Counted from the stretch's first letter, positions 52,774 to 62,639 are shown. The stretch: 64,000 nt of DNA from Azophilus sp965247035 (GCA_965247035.1 CBDFGJ010000003.1:1364001-1428000); one strand, 5' to 3'. Numbers and translations are program-made. The notes: generated from the letters alone by a model not told the origin.

Positions 52774-52914
52774 GGCAACCTCTGAAAAATTCGCAGGATG
52801 TTGCAGTGCAACAAGACCAGTTTTTTTCGATGACGTGCAAATCATTGAAAATAGAAGATAAATTATTCCATCCGCCATGCGATGGCCAAGCCTTGGAATT
52901 TGATCAGAGGTTCC
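52774..52914. mobile_element. MITE-like element, copy 2 (about 141 bp)
   Basis: Ends GGCAACCTCTGA (left) and TCAGAGGTTCC (right) form terminal inverted repeats. The body matches the reverse complement of 20637-20777 along its whole length at roughly 70 percent by eye. It has no coding capacity and sits in the P450/prmC gap, close to the 3' ends of both. Confidence 0.78.
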
Positions 52915-52954
52915 TTAGGGCTGTTTTCCCACCAGAACGCGAGTCTTTGGTCGC

Positions 52955-53764
52955 TTAACCCGTTTTCTGACCCATGGTCACACGCGGATGCCCGGCCAAG
53001 TCGGTCTTGGTCGCTACCAGAGCGAACCCATTGCGATGCATATGCGCCGCCACCGCATCGCCTTGTTGGTGGCCGTGCTCCAAGCAGAGCCAAGCGTTGG
53101 CGGCCAAGTACGGGCTGGCTTGGTCGATAATGACGCCGAGGGCGTTAAACCCTTGGATGCCGCTTGCCAAGGCCATTCTTGGTTCGTACGCCAAGGGACC
53201 TGAAGCGGCTTCGGCATCAGCCACATAGGGCGGATTGGCGACGATGCAGTCAAATTGGCCCTGTACGGCGCTGAACCAATCGCTTTGCAGAAAGTGAATG
53301 CTCAAGCTGTGGGCTACAGCGTTTCGGGCCGCAGTTGTCAGCGCTCGGTTGGAGAGGTCAGTGGCCGTCACATGCAGGCCGGGACGACATCCCTTGATGG
53401 CGACGGCAATGCAGCCGCTGCCGGTGCCGAGGTCTAGGATGCGGGCTCCCCACGGGGCTTGGGCAATGGCGATTTCAACCAATTGTTCGGTCTCCGGCCG
53501 AGGGATCATCACCCTGGGGTTCACCTCTAGCCTGAAGCCGAAAAAATCCTTTTCGCCCAAAATGTAGGCCAAAGGCTCATCGCGTCGGTGCCGGTTGGCC
53601 AATTCATTGAGCGTCCGCTCAGCCTCCAAGGTCAGAATGGTTTCCGGGCTAGCGATCACTTTGGCGCGGCTGACCGCGAGAACCTTGGCCGCCAACAGTT
53701 CCCGGTCAAGCCGGTCGATGTCCTCGTTGGCGGCGAGCCAAGCTCCCAGTGAAGCTCGGCGCAT
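52955..53764 (-). CDS. prmC: Peptide chain release factor N5-glutamine methyltransferase
   Basis: Methylates the Gln of the GGQ motif in release factors. The SAM site is ILDLGTGSGCIAVAI and the substrate motif VANPPYV; the N-terminal helical domain has EPLAYILGEKDFFGF. The ATG at 53764 gives 269 residues, close to normal; an upstream ATG at 53848 would add an unconserved 28. It lies behind prfA on the same strand, the usual hemA-prfA-prmC order. Confidence 0.95.
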   Translation of the reverse strand: MRRASLGAWLAANEDIDRLDRELLAAKVLAVSRAKVIASPETILTLEAERTLNELANRHRRDEPLAYILGEKDFFGFRLEVNPRVMIPRPETEQLVEIAIAQAPWGARILDLGTGSGCIAVAIKGCRPGLHVTATDLSNRALTTAARNAVAHSLSIHFLQSDWFSAVQGQFDCIVANPPYVADAEAASGPLAYEPRMALASGIQGFNALGVIIDQASPYLAANAWLCLEHGHQQGDAVAAHMHRNGFALVATKTDLAGHPRVTMGQKTG

Positions 53765-53871
53765 CTTCCCTTCCCTGCATGGCCTTGTCTGCTTCCCCTT
53801 AAAGTCCACTTGCCACGTCGCTTGCTTGGTTGACACTTCTGACGGCATGCCCTGTTGGCGCCATCTCCCGC

Positions 53872-54963
53872 TTAAGGGCTGGCGAGGACTGCAAGCTCGT
53901 CCGCTTGATGCTCTCGGGCAAGGGCCTGCATGATGTTGTCTAGAGCGCCCTCAAGCACTTCGGGCAGTTGGTGCAGGGTCAGGTTGATGCGATGGTCGGT
54001 GACCCGGCCTTGGGGAAAATTGTATGTTCTGATGCGTTCGGAACGGTCGCCGGAGCCGACCAGATTTCGGCGTGAGGCGGCTTGCTCGCTTTGTTGCTGT
54101 TTGCGGGTCGCGTCGAGCAGGCGCGCTTGCAGCAAGGCCAGCGCTCGCGCTTTATTCTTGTGCTGGGAGCGCTCATCCTGACACTCCACCACGATGCCGC
54201 TCGGCAGGTGGGTCAGGCGCACGGCGGAGTCCGTCTTGTTCACATGCTGTCCACCGGCGCCGGAGGCGCGGTAGGTGTCTACGCGCAGGTCGCTTTTGTT
54301 GATGTCAACCCGATCTATTTCCGCTATTTCCGGCAGCACGGCCACCGTGCAGGCGGAGGTGTGGATGCGCCCCTGGGATTCCGTTTCCGGCACACGCTGC
54401 ACTCGATGCGCGCCGGATTCGAACTTCAGGCGGCTGTACACGTCCTTGCCTTCAATTCGGCTGATGATCTCCTTGAACCCGCCGTGGTCGCCGGGGCGGA
54501 CATTCAGAATTTCCAGGCGCCAACCTTGGCTTTCCGCGTACTTGTGGTACATGCGAAACAGGTCGCCGGAGAAGATGGCGGCTTCATCGCCGCCGGTTCC
54601 GGCGCGAATTTCCAAGAATACGTTGGCACCGTCGTTTGGCGACTTCGGCAGCAGCAGGGTGGCTAGGTTGGCCTCCTCCCTAGCGATCTCTTGCGTGAGG
54701 CGTAGCACTTCCTCCTCGGCCAAGGCGCGCAACTCCACATCCCCGTCCTTGACCAATGCCTGAGAGTCCGTCAACTCAAGTTCAAGCCGCTGAAGGCGCT
54801 GAGATGCGTGCGCCACCGGCTCGAGCTCGGCAAACTCCCTTGAGAGGGCGGTGAACTGCTTGCGGTCCGCTACCACCTCGCCGTCGGACAGCAGGGCGGA
54901 GACCTCCTCAAATCGCTCAGCGAGGCGGCGCAGCTTCTCGGTCATTAAAGTGGAAAGGGGCAT
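53872..54963 (-). CDS. prfA: Peptide chain release factor 1
   Basis: Recognises UAA and UAG. It has RASGAGGQHVNKTDSAVR with the GGQ Gln that PrmC methylates and the RF1-type tripeptide in RVPETESQGRIHTS. 363 residues, the usual length. It sits between hemA and prmC, 193 bases after hemA. Confidence 0.96.
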   Translation of the reverse strand: MPLSTLMTEKLRRLAERFEEVSALLSDGEVVADRKQFTALSREFAELEPVAHASQRLQRLELELTDSQALVKDGDVELRALAEEEVLRLTQEIAREEANLATLLLPKSPNDGANVFLEIRAGTGGDEAAIFSGDLFRMYHKYAESQGWRLEILNVRPGDHGGFKEIISRIEGKDVYSRLKFESGAHRVQRVPETESQGRIHTSACTVAVLPEIAEIDRVDINKSDLRVDTYRASGAGGQHVNKTDSAVRLTHLPSGIVVECQDERSQHKNKARALALLQARLLDATRKQQQSEQAASRRNLVGSGDRSERIRTYNFPQGRVTDHRINLTLHQLPEVLEGALDNIMQALAREHQADELAVLASP

Positions 54964-55156
54964 GACGACGCCTAGTATCCCATTACTAACGAGGCGATGC
55001 CTTGCATGGAACTATCTCTAAGCCGAGCGGGCTTACGGTGCTTATCTGCCGATGCAAGGCCCCATCGTCGTGCCGGGGATGGGCGCAAGCACGCGCATAA
55101 CGCGGACGGGTCAGCGCCGCAAGCCCGCTCCACTTCAACATTGGTCACGCATGGCT

Positions 55157-56410
55157 TCAGTCTAGTTGGTAGACCGATTTCAGGGTTTCAAGCAGGTCTA
55201 TACGGCCTTCCGCGCTAGCGGTGCGGATGGCGACAGTGGGCTGATGGATCAGCTTTTTCGTCAGGCTCTGGCTGAGTTGGGCGACCACTAGTTCCGGCTT
55301 GGCACCCTTGCGCAATTCCCGCAACGCCCGGTCTAGTTCGGCGGTCTGCACATCCTCCGCGTTTTCGCGGAACTGGCGCAACATGCGCCGGGCTTGCAGG
55401 GTGCGCCTTTGCTTGATGAAGTGTGCCGCGCCCTCCTCAATCAGCTCTTGAGCGGCATCCGCCGCCGTCAACCGCTGCTTTCGATTCTCTTCGATGATGG
55501 CGCTGAGGTCGTCGATGCTGTACAGATAAACATCGGGCGATTCCCCCACTTCGGGCTCAATATCCCGCGGCACGGCGATGTCCACCATGTACATGGGCTT
55601 GTGGCGCCGTTGCTTGATGGCCGCTTCAACAGCTTCCTTGCGTACCACGGGCAGGGCGCTGCCGGTTGAGGAGATGAGGATGTCATGGTCCGGCAGATGC
55701 TGGGCAACGGCGCTGAGCAGCACCGACTTGGCGTTGAACTTGGAGGCCAGCGCTTCGGCGTTGGCGATGGTTCGATTGGCGATGGTCATGCCGCCAATGC
55801 CTTGGCTGCTGAGATGCTCGGCAACTCGCTCAATGGTGTCTCCAGCGCCCAGCAGCAAGGCCCGCTTTTGGCTTAGGTTGGAGAAGAGTCTTCGCGCCAG
55901 CGACACCGCTGCGTAGCTGATGGTAATTGGATTACGGCCGATGCCGGTATCCGTGCGCACGCGCTTGGCTGTGTTGACCGCCACCCGTGCTAGCAGGCTG
56001 AGCTCCGGCCCCATCGCGCCGAGATTGCGGGCCAGTTCACAGGCGGCTTTGACTTGGCCCATGATTTGCGGTTCGCCAAGTGCTTGGGAGTCCAGCCCCG
56101 CTGCCACACGGATGAGATGGCGGGCGGCGTCCTCATCCCAGTAGCTGTAGGCGACGTTTTGCAACTCGTCGATGGCAACTTGGTGATGCTCCGATAGCCA
56201 CTCAAACAGCGCCCTTTCTTTGTCAGGCGCCATGGCGCAATAGACTTCCGTACGGTTGCAGGTGGACAGAATGATCGCTTCACGCACCCCAAGCACCTTG
56301 GTGGTGACCTCCATGAGTGCTGCGCCCAAGCCTTCTTCGGGGAATGCAATCCGCTCCCTCAGTTCAATGGGCGCAGTTCGATAGTTGATCCCGCAAACCA
56401 AAATTGCCAT
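55157..56410 (-). CDS. hemA: Glutamyl-tRNA reductase
   Basis: The first step of C5 tetrapyrrole synthesis: reduction of Glu-tRNA to glutamate semialdehyde. The catalytic Cys51 lies in ILSTCNRTEVYC; the NADPH domain begins LLLGAGDTIE, and the dimerisation helix is C-terminal. 417 residues. It is divergent from lolB across an 82-bp gap, the common gammaproteobacterial arrangement. Confidence 0.96.
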   Translation of the reverse strand: MAILVCGINYRTAPIELRERIAFPEEGLGAALMEVTTKVLGVREAIILSTCNRTEVYCAMAPDKERALFEWLSEHHQVAIDELQNVAYSYWDEDAARHLIRVAAGLDSQALGEPQIMGQVKAACELARNLGAMGPELSLLARVAVNTAKRVRTDTGIGRNPITISYAAVSLARRLFSNLSQKRALLLGAGDTIERVAEHLSSQGIGGMTIANRTIANAEALASKFNAKSVLLSAVAQHLPDHDILISSTGSALPVVRKEAVEAAIKQRRHKPMYMVDIAVPRDIEPEVGESPDVYLYSIDDLSAIIEENRKQRLTAADAAQELIEEGAAHFIKQRRTLQARRMLRQFRENAEDVQTAELDRALRELRKGAKPELVVAQLSQSLTKKLIHQPTVAIRTASAEGRIDLLETLKSVYQLD

Positions 56411-56492
56411 GGTGTTGGTGTGAGTTGGGAGCCTCTATTGTGCGCTCAGACCAAAACGCATTCAAAAAGCCATTGTAGCAGAATGACCAACT

Positions 56493-57053
56493 ATGTTACG
56501 GCGTAACTTCTTATTCCTGCAAGCGATTGTTCTGCTGTTGGGGCAGTTGGCCGGCTGCGTGACCGGGCCGAGGGAAGCGGCCTTTGGCGACCTGCGGCTT
56601 CAGGGCAAGCTGGGTGTGGTCCAAGGAGGGCGGGCTTTTTCGACCAACTTCAGTTGGGTGCAGCAGGGTGAGCAGCTTGACATCGCCCTATGGGGCCCGT
56701 TGGGCCAAGGGCGCACCCGCTTGCGCGGCACGGTGCGGCGCTTGGACTTGCTGGCCGCAGATGGCGGCGTCTTGGCTAGCGGCCATCCAGAAGCGTTGAT
56801 GGCGGAGCACTTGGGTTGGAGCCTACCGCTGGGCCTGTATCTGGATTGGATGGCGGGCAGGCCTTCCCCCACTGCTGCTGTGACTGAACCCGTCAGTGAT
56901 GAGGATGGCCGTTTGACCAGCTTCCGCCAGCTTGGCTGGACCGTTGCCTATGATCGTTTCAAGCAGTTCCCTGCCGGCTTGTTGCCTTGGCGCATTACCG
57001 CGGAGCAGCCGGGGCGGCGAGTGCGGATTGCTCTAACTGAGCATCGGCGTTAG
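56493..57053 (+). CDS. lolB: Outer-membrane lipoprotein LolB
   Basis: Accepts lipoproteins from LolA and inserts them into the outer membrane. A lipoprotein signal peptide with lipobox LAGC (Cys22) is followed by the LolB half-barrel (LRLQGKLGVVQGGRAFSTNFSW). 186 residues. The hemA/lolB divergent pair supports the call. ispE, which normally follows lolB, is missing. Confidence 0.9.
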   Translation: MLRRNFLFLQAIVLLLGQLAGCVTGPREAAFGDLRLQGKLGVVQGGRAFSTNFSWVQQGEQLDIALWGPLGQGRTRLRGTVRRLDLLAADGGVLASGHPEALMAEHLGWSLPLGLYLDWMAGRPSPTAAVTEPVSDEDGRLTSFRQLGWTVAYDRFKQFPAGLLPWRITAEQPGRRVRIALTEHRR

Positions 57054-57300
57054 CTTCAGCCTTGTCCTAGCCAGCTCTTGTTGAGCAACTGGCCGCTGCA
57101 CGATTTGTTCGCATCAGCTTGCGCAAAGACGTTTGACAGCCAAAGTCGCCAAAAGCACAATAGCGCCACGTCGCGAAATGACGGGCTTGACTGCTAACTG
57201 CTAGCCGCAACGAATTTCTCCGGTCGAATAGTCGGGCTTCGCGTAACTAGCGGCGGGGCGTCCCTTGGGCGTGGGTCAAACTAACGGAATCAACCACAGG

Positions 57301-57375
57301 TGGGGTGTCGCCAAGCGGTAAGGCACCGGGTTTTGATCCCGGCATTCGCAGGTTCGAATCCTGCCACCCCAGCCA
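57301..57375 (+). tRNA. tRNA-Gln (anticodon TTG)
   Basis: A cloverleaf can be drawn: acceptor TGGGGTG with CACCCCA, anticodon stem CCGGG/CCCGG around TTTTGAT (anticodon TTG), T-arm with GGTTCGAATC, and an encoded CCA end at 57373-57375. It sits upstream of prs, as in other gammaproteobacteria. Confidence 0.97.
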
Positions 57376-57415
57376 GACTTGAACTGATAGGCGCAATCGT
57401 GGACGGAACGGCATC

Positions 57416-58360
57416 GTGGCGCAGCTAGCCATTTTCTCCGGCAGCTCCAACCCGGCCTTGGCGGAACGGGTGGTCTCGCAGCTGCGCATAGACATTGGCC
57501 AAGCCAAGGTGGACCGCTTCAGCGATGGCGAAGTGAATGTGGAGATTTACGACAACATCCGCGGCTGCGATGCCTTTATATTGCAGTCCACCTGTGCGCC
57601 GACCAATGACAACATCATGGAGTTGGTCATCATGGCGGACGCCATTCGCCGTGCATCGGCGCATCGCGTCACCGCGGTGGTGCCGTACTTTGGCTATGCT
57701 CGCCAAGACCGTCGGCCCCGCTCTGCTCGGGTGCCCATCAGCGCCAAGGTGGTCGCCAACATGCTCGGCAGCGTCGGCGTCGACCGACTGCTTACGGTGG
57801 ACCTGCATGCCGATCAAATCCAAGGCTTTTTCGACATGCCGGTGGACAATGTCTACGGCTCGCCGGTTTTGGTGGACCACATCCTCACCTGTGATTATGA
57901 GAATCCCATCGTTGTGTCGCCGGATGTGGGCGGCGTGGTGCGCGCTAGGGCCATCGCCAAGCAGTTGAGCGATCTGGACTTGGCCATCATCGACAAACGG
58001 CGACCCCAAGCCAATGAAACCCGGGTGATGAACGTCATTGGCGACGTCAAGCACAAGACCTGCATCCTCGTGGATGACATCGTCGATACCGCCGGCACCC
58101 TGTGTACGGCGGCTAAAGCGCTGAAGGGCGAAGGCGCGCTCAGCGTCGTCGCCTACATCACCCATGCGGTGTTGTCCGGCCCGGCTGTGCAGCGCATTAC
58201 GGATTCAGCCATTGATGAAATGGTGGTGACCGACACCATCCCCTTGTGCGAAAACGCCACGGCCAGCGAGAAAATCCACCAACTCAGCTTGGACCGCATG
58301 CTCGCTGAGGCCATCCGCCGGGTGAGCCACGAGGAATCCCTGAGCGCGATGTTTCGCTAG
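57416..58360 (+). CDS. prs: Ribose-phosphate pyrophosphokinase
   Basis: Makes PRPP from ribose 5-phosphate and ATP. It has FSGSSNPALAERV, the FSDGEVNVEI loop, the flexible loop RQDRRPRSARVPISAK, and the PRPP signature VDDIVDTAGTL. 314 residues from a GTG start. It lies between tRNA-Gln and rplY. Confidence 0.96.
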   Translation: MAQLAIFSGSSNPALAERVVSQLRIDIGQAKVDRFSDGEVNVEIYDNIRGCDAFILQSTCAPTNDNIMELVIMADAIRRASAHRVTAVVPYFGYARQDRRPRSARVPISAKVVANMLGSVGVDRLLTVDLHADQIQGFFDMPVDNVYGSPVLVDHILTCDYENPIVVSPDVGGVVRARAIAKQLSDLDLAIIDKRRPQANETRVMNVIGDVKHKTCILVDDIVDTAGTLCTAAKALKGEGALSVVAYITHAVLSGPAVQRITDSAIDEMVVTDTIPLCENATASEKIHQLSLDRMLAEAIRRVSHEESLSAMFR

Positions 58361-58423
58361 ATTCACTAAACAGGCCTTGGCAAACGTCCACTAGGCCGCC
58401 CCCAAGTTTTCTGGAGCACAACC

Positions 58424-59071
58424 ATGTCCGAATTGATTGAACTCAACGCCAAGCCACGTACGGACTTGGGCACTGGCGCCAGCCGCCGCTTGCGCCGTCA
58501 AGGCAACACATTGCCGGGCATCATCTACGGCGGTGAGGAATCGCCGCAGCCGATAGTCCTGAACGACAATGAGCTGGGCAAGGCCATGGAGCAGGAGGCG
58601 TTCTACTCGCAAATTCTCAATGTTGTTGTGGATGGTCAGTCGCACAAGGCTGTAGTGCGGGATCTGCAAAGGCACCCGGTCAGCGAGAAAGTGCTGCATA
58701 TCGACTTTCTGCGCATTAGCGGTGATCGGCTCATCCACACCCATGTGCCCCTGCACTTCATCAACGAAAGCAAGTGCGTCGGCGTGCGCGAAGGTGGTGG
58801 CTCCATCGCCCACAATCTCATTGACGTGGAGATTGGTTGCCTGCCTAATGACCTGCCCGGGTTCATTGAGGTGGATGTGGGCGATCTTGTCCTTGGTCAA
58901 GCCCTGCACCTTAGTGACCTGCAATTGCCGCCGGGCGTAACGCTAGTGGCGCTGACCCACGGCGAAGACCGGGACATTCCGGTGGTGAGCGTGCAGCAGC
59001 CACGTGGCGGTGCCGCGCTGGAAGAGGAGGAGGATGCGCAACAGCTAGGCGAGGGGGATGAGTCCCCTTAG
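58424..59071 (+). CDS. rplY: 50S ribosomal protein L25 (Ctc form)
   Basis: An N-terminal L25 domain that binds 5S rRNA (RTDLGTGASRRLRRQG, LPGIIYGG) plus the C-terminal TL5/Ctc domain; the tail is acidic. 215 residues, the long form seen in most proteobacteria outside the enterics. It follows prs and precedes pth, the standard order. Confidence 0.95.
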   Translation: MSELIELNAKPRTDLGTGASRRLRRQGNTLPGIIYGGEESPQPIVLNDNELGKAMEQEAFYSQILNVVVDGQSHKAVVRDLQRHPVSEKVLHIDFLRISGDRLIHTHVPLHFINESKCVGVREGGGSIAHNLIDVEIGCLPNDLPGFIEVDVGDLVLGQALHLSDLQLPPGVTLVALTHGEDRDIPVVSVQQPRGGAALEEEEDAQQLGEGDESP

Positions 59072-59228
59072 CTCCGATGCGGCGCCAGGGGCCGTGGCAG
59101 CGCAGTTTCGCCCCCGGACTAATGCTTGAAATTCATGCCAACCAGTTGCGATGCAAGGATGTTTCGTCATTCGACAAGGGCCTTGGCGTGATGTTCGGGA
59201 TGATGCCCTGTTCCGCCATTAGGCACCG

Positions 59229-59843
59229 GTGGAGAAGGTGGGAGTGGTGCCGCTGCGACTGATTGTTGGGCTGGGCAATCCGGGTGCCGCCTATGCGGTC
59301 ACGCGCCACAACATTGGCGCTGAATTCGTGCGCCAGTTGGCCGAGCGATTTAGCCTGCCTCTCGTTCGATCGAGACAGTTCAAAGGCCAATTGGCCCGCG
59401 GTCCGATGGCTGGTCTGGACATGCGCCTGCTGCTGCCTGGGGTCTACATGAATCAGAGCGGTCAGGTGGTCGGTCCCTATGTGCGTTATTACAAAATCAA
59501 GCCCGAGCAGATGATTGTGGTGCATGACGAAGTTGCCTTTCAGCCGGGTGTCGTGCGCCTGAAGTCAGGCGGCGGCGCCAACGGCCACAATGGTCTGAAG
59601 AGCCTGATTGGAGCCTTGGCTTGCCGCAACTTCCACCGCCTGCGCATTGGCGTTGGCCACCCTGGAGACAAAGAGCAAATGGTGCGCTATCTGACGGAGA
59701 CCTCCATGCCGGTTGAAGATCGTCAGTTGGCTATGGCCGCCCTTGCGTTTGAGGATGGGTTGCTACAGGCATTGGTGCATGGTGAGTGGCGGATGGCGAT
59801 GAACCATCTGCACGGGCCGGCACCCGGCGCATCACCCTGTTGA
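59229..59843 (+). CDS. pth: Peptidyl-tRNA hydrolase
   Basis: Recycles peptidyl-tRNA. LIVGLGNPGAAYAVTRHNIG carries the catalytic His in RHNIG; VVHDEV supplies the Asp, and GGGANGHNGLKSLI follows. 204 residues from a GTG; other GTG codons at the start make the exact N terminus uncertain. The 157-bp gap before it is larger than usual. Confidence 0.95.
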   Translation: MEKVGVVPLRLIVGLGNPGAAYAVTRHNIGAEFVRQLAERFSLPLVRSRQFKGQLARGPMAGLDMRLLLPGVYMNQSGQVVGPYVRYYKIKPEQMIVVHDEVAFQPGVVRLKSGGGANGHNGLKSLIGALACRNFHRLRIGVGHPGDKEQMVRYLTETSMPVEDRQLAMAALAFEDGLLQALVHGEWRMAMNHLHGPAPGASPC

Positions 59844-59921
59844 TTTGCTGTACGCAATGGCGCTCCTGATTCATGAACCCCTATTACGGACTCAAGGGAC
59901 CGGCTTTTAGCTGGCTTTGAG

Positions 59922-61013
59922 ATGGGGTTCAATTGCGGCATCGTCGGCCTGCCAAACGTTGGCAAATCAACCCTGTTCAATGCGCTTACCCAAGCCGGCA
60001 TTGCGGCGGAGAACTTTCCGTTCTGCACCATTGATCGGAATACGGGCGTAGTGCCGGTGCCGGACCCTCGCTTGGACCGCATCGCCGCCATCGCCAAGCC
60101 GGAGAAGGTGGTGCCCACCGCCATGCGTTTTGTCGACATAGCTGGCTTGGTTTCCGGCGCGGCCAAGGGCGAGGGGCTTGGCAATCAATTCCTGGCCCAC
60201 ATTCGAGAGACCGAGGCCATTGCCCATGTCGTTCGCTGCTTTAAAGATAACCAGGTCGTGCATGTGGCGGGCAAGGTCTCGCCTAGGGAAGACATCGAGA
60301 TCATCAACACCGAGCTGGCGCTGGCGGACCTCGACACCTTGGACCGGGCGGCGGACCGCGTTCGGCGCTTGGCCAATTCCGGCGACAAGCCGTCGGTCGC
60401 TTTGCTGGATCTCCTGCAGCGCGTGCGCATGGGCTTGGAGCGTGGTATGCCGGTGCGCTCCCTTGGTTTGCCCGATGACGAGGCCGTTCGGCTCAAGGAG
60501 TTGCACTTGCTGACAGCCAAACCGGTTCTCTATGTTCCCAACGTGGCTGAAGACGGATTTGAGGGCAACCCGATGTTGGATGCAGTCACCGCCATCGCCA
60601 TTGAGGAAGGAGCGCCCGTCGTACCCATCTGCAACCGCATTGAGGCGGAGATTGCTGAGCTTGAGGAAACGGACCGGGCAGAGTTCTTGGAGTCTTTGGG
60701 CCTCGAACAGCCGGGCCTGAACCGAATGATACAGGCTGGCTACAGTCTGCTGGGCCTGCACCACTACTTCACCGCCGGCCCCAAGGAGGCGCGCGCCTGG
60801 ACCATCAAGCAAGGTGTTGCGGCTCCTCAAGCCGCTGGCGCCATCCACACGGACTTCGAGCAGGGGTTCATTCGCGCCGAAGTGGTGAGCTATGACGACT
60901 ATGTTGCGTTCGGCGGCGAGCAGGGGGCCAAGGACGCCGGCAAGTGGCGGCTAGAGGGCAAGGACTACATCGTACAGAACGGTGATGTCATGCACTTTCG
61001 GTTCAATGTTTGA
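59922..61013 (+). CDS. ychF: Redox-regulated ATPase YchF (Obg family)
   Basis: GTPase-fold protein that prefers ATP: Walker A GLPNVGKST, switch regions with DIAGLVSGAAKGEGLGNQFL and a C-terminal TGS domain (TIKQGVAAPQAAGAIHTDFE). 363 residues, normal. It binds ribosomes and is implicated in translation and oxidative stress. pth-ychF is the conserved order. Confidence 0.96.
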   Translation: MGFNCGIVGLPNVGKSTLFNALTQAGIAAENFPFCTIDRNTGVVPVPDPRLDRIAAIAKPEKVVPTAMRFVDIAGLVSGAAKGEGLGNQFLAHIRETEAIAHVVRCFKDNQVVHVAGKVSPREDIEIINTELALADLDTLDRAADRVRRLANSGDKPSVALLDLLQRVRMGLERGMPVRSLGLPDDEAVRLKELHLLTAKPVLYVPNVAEDGFEGNPMLDAVTAIAIEEGAPVVPICNRIEAEIAELEETDRAEFLESLGLEQPGLNRMIQAGYSLLGLHHYFTAGPKEARAWTIKQGVAAPQAAGAIHTDFEQGFIRAEVVSYDDYVAFGGEQGAKDAGKWRLEGKDYIVQNGDVMHFRFNV

Positions 61014-61077
61014 TCGCGCCACACGGCGCAATCAACTGTGGTACTTTATCGCACATCACATGTTCTAGGAGGGGCGC

Positions 61078-62397
61078 ATGGACCAGAGAGGGACGCTTTC
61101 CAAGATCTTTAGCATGCCGTTGCATTGGCAAATCGTCATCGCCTTGGTTCTAGCGGCTGTGGTGGGCTTGCTGAGTGACCAACAAACCAGCTTGTTCGGA
61201 GCGCCGCTCGTGGATGTTTTTAACTTCTTCGGCGACCTGTTCCTCAACGCGCTGAAGATGGTCGTGGTGCCGCTGATCCTGTCGTCGATCATTATCGGTG
61301 TTCACAACATGGCCACGCAGAAAGGCTTCGGGCGCGTTGGTGGCAAGACGCTGGCGTTCTATCTGGCGACCGGGTTTATATCCATTGTCACCGGCTTGGT
61401 TTTCGTCAACCTGATCGCCCCTGGCGAGACGGAGTCAGCGCGGGCGTTGGCAAAGTCTCTGCCCGACTCCACCTATGTCTTGGAAAAAATGGAGGGGCGT
61501 GGCATGGGCGACCTGATTGAGGTCATCAAGCGCACCGTGCCCTCCAACATTTTCCAAGCGGCGCTGGAGGTGCAGTTGCTGGCGTTGATATTCTTCGGCG
61601 TCGTATTCGGTTACTTCATGTCCAGAATGAGCGGACCGGCCGGGAACACCCTGCAACAGTTCTGGGTCGGCGTACACGACGTGATGATTATGATTACGAT
61701 GTGGATCATGCGGTTCGCACCAATTGGCGTATTTGCGTTGGTGGGCAAGACCTTGATCATTTCCGGCTTTGCCGCGCTCGAAGCTCTAGGCCTGTTTTTC
61801 CTGACCGTGCTGTTGGCGCTGGCGGTGCATTTTGCCGTATGGCTGCCGTTACTGCTGCGCTTGTTCGGCGGTGTGAATCCCTTGACCTACTACGCGAAAG
61901 TTGCAGATGCGCAACTGACGGCCTTCTCCACGGCCTCATCTTCGGCCACGTTGCCAGTCACCATCAGCAGCGCCGAACGGGCCGGCGTTTCAAAACGGGT
62001 GACCGGCTTTGTCCTGCCTTTGGGCGCGACCGTGAACATGGACGGCACGGCGCTTTATGAGTGCGTGGTCGTCATCTTCATTGCCCAAGTGTACGCTTCC
62101 GCGGCCGGCGTGGATTTGGGCATCGCCGAGCAGGCGACCGTTGTGTTGCTCGCGTTGCTCACATCCATCGGTGTGGCCGGCATTCCGGCAGCAAGCCTGG
62201 TTGCCATCGCGCTGATTTTGCCGGCGGTGGGCTTGCCGGTGGAAGCCGTCGCCATCGTGCTGGCCGTCGACCGGCTTCTAGACATGTGCCGCACGGCCGT
62301 CAATGTCACCAGCGACCTGACCATAGCGGCGTTGGTCGCGCGCAGCGAAGGCGAGTCCCTGTCGGAAATTGGCGCCGCCGCCAAGGTGGACGGTTAG
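61078..62397 (+). CDS. Dicarboxylate/amino acid:cation symporter (DAACS)
   Basis: A membrane carrier of the GltP/DctA family, 439 residues. Seen: Ser-rich hairpin STASSSATLPVT, the cation/substrate motif GATVNMDGTALYE and the final DRLLDMCRTAVNVTSD. The Arg in the last motif suggests glutamate/aspartate or dicarboxylate transport. The ribosome site AGGAGG lies 8 bases before the ATG. No regulator or enzyme partner is next to it. Confidence 0.93.
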   Translation: MDQRGTLSKIFSMPLHWQIVIALVLAAVVGLLSDQQTSLFGAPLVDVFNFFGDLFLNALKMVVVPLILSSIIIGVHNMATQKGFGRVGGKTLAFYLATGFISIVTGLVFVNLIAPGETESARALAKSLPDSTYVLEKMEGRGMGDLIEVIKRTVPSNIFQAALEVQLLALIFFGVVFGYFMSRMSGPAGNTLQQFWVGVHDVMIMITMWIMRFAPIGVFALVGKTLIISGFAALEALGLFFLTVLLALAVHFAVWLPLLLRLFGGVNPLTYYAKVADAQLTAFSTASSSATLPVTISSAERAGVSKRVTGFVLPLGATVNMDGTALYECVVVIFIAQVYASAAGVDLGIAEQATVVLLALLTSIGVAGIPAASLVAIALILPAVGLPVEAVAIVLAVDRLLDMCRTAVNVTSDLTIAALVARSEGESLSEIGAAAKVDG

Positions 62398-62600
62398 TCG
62401 TCAAGGTCTTGCGCCGCCAAGCGTTGCGGGCGTATCCGGCTCACCGGGGCGGGTTGTTGGGAGAGGCGCAACCAGGCTTGCCGCACCCGGGGAACTGATC
62501 GTCCGGGCGGTTCTGCGGCAGGAGAGGCGGAAGGTGTTGTTCGAGGAGGTTTGCTCAGCTTCTCCATGGTGTTCTTGCCGATCAGGCATTCCATGGTGTC
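62398..62600. other. Gap after the symporter, no recognised feature
   Basis: GC-rich sequence between the symporter stop and the IS1595 relic. Short open frames on both strands have no recognisable motif. It may include debris of the same insertion element. Confidence 0.3.
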
Positions 62601-62639
62601 GTGGTCGGCTCGCTCGGTGAGATCGTCTGGGGTCGAGGG

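Noticed and set aside
51576..52814. 412-codon minus-strand frame opposite the P450
   Set aside because: The plus strand has clear P450 motifs; the antisense product is His/Gln/Arg-rich with no recognisable fold.
59967..60848. 293-codon minus-strand frame opposite ychF
   Set aside because: It is antisense to conserved GTPase motifs and has no motif of its own.
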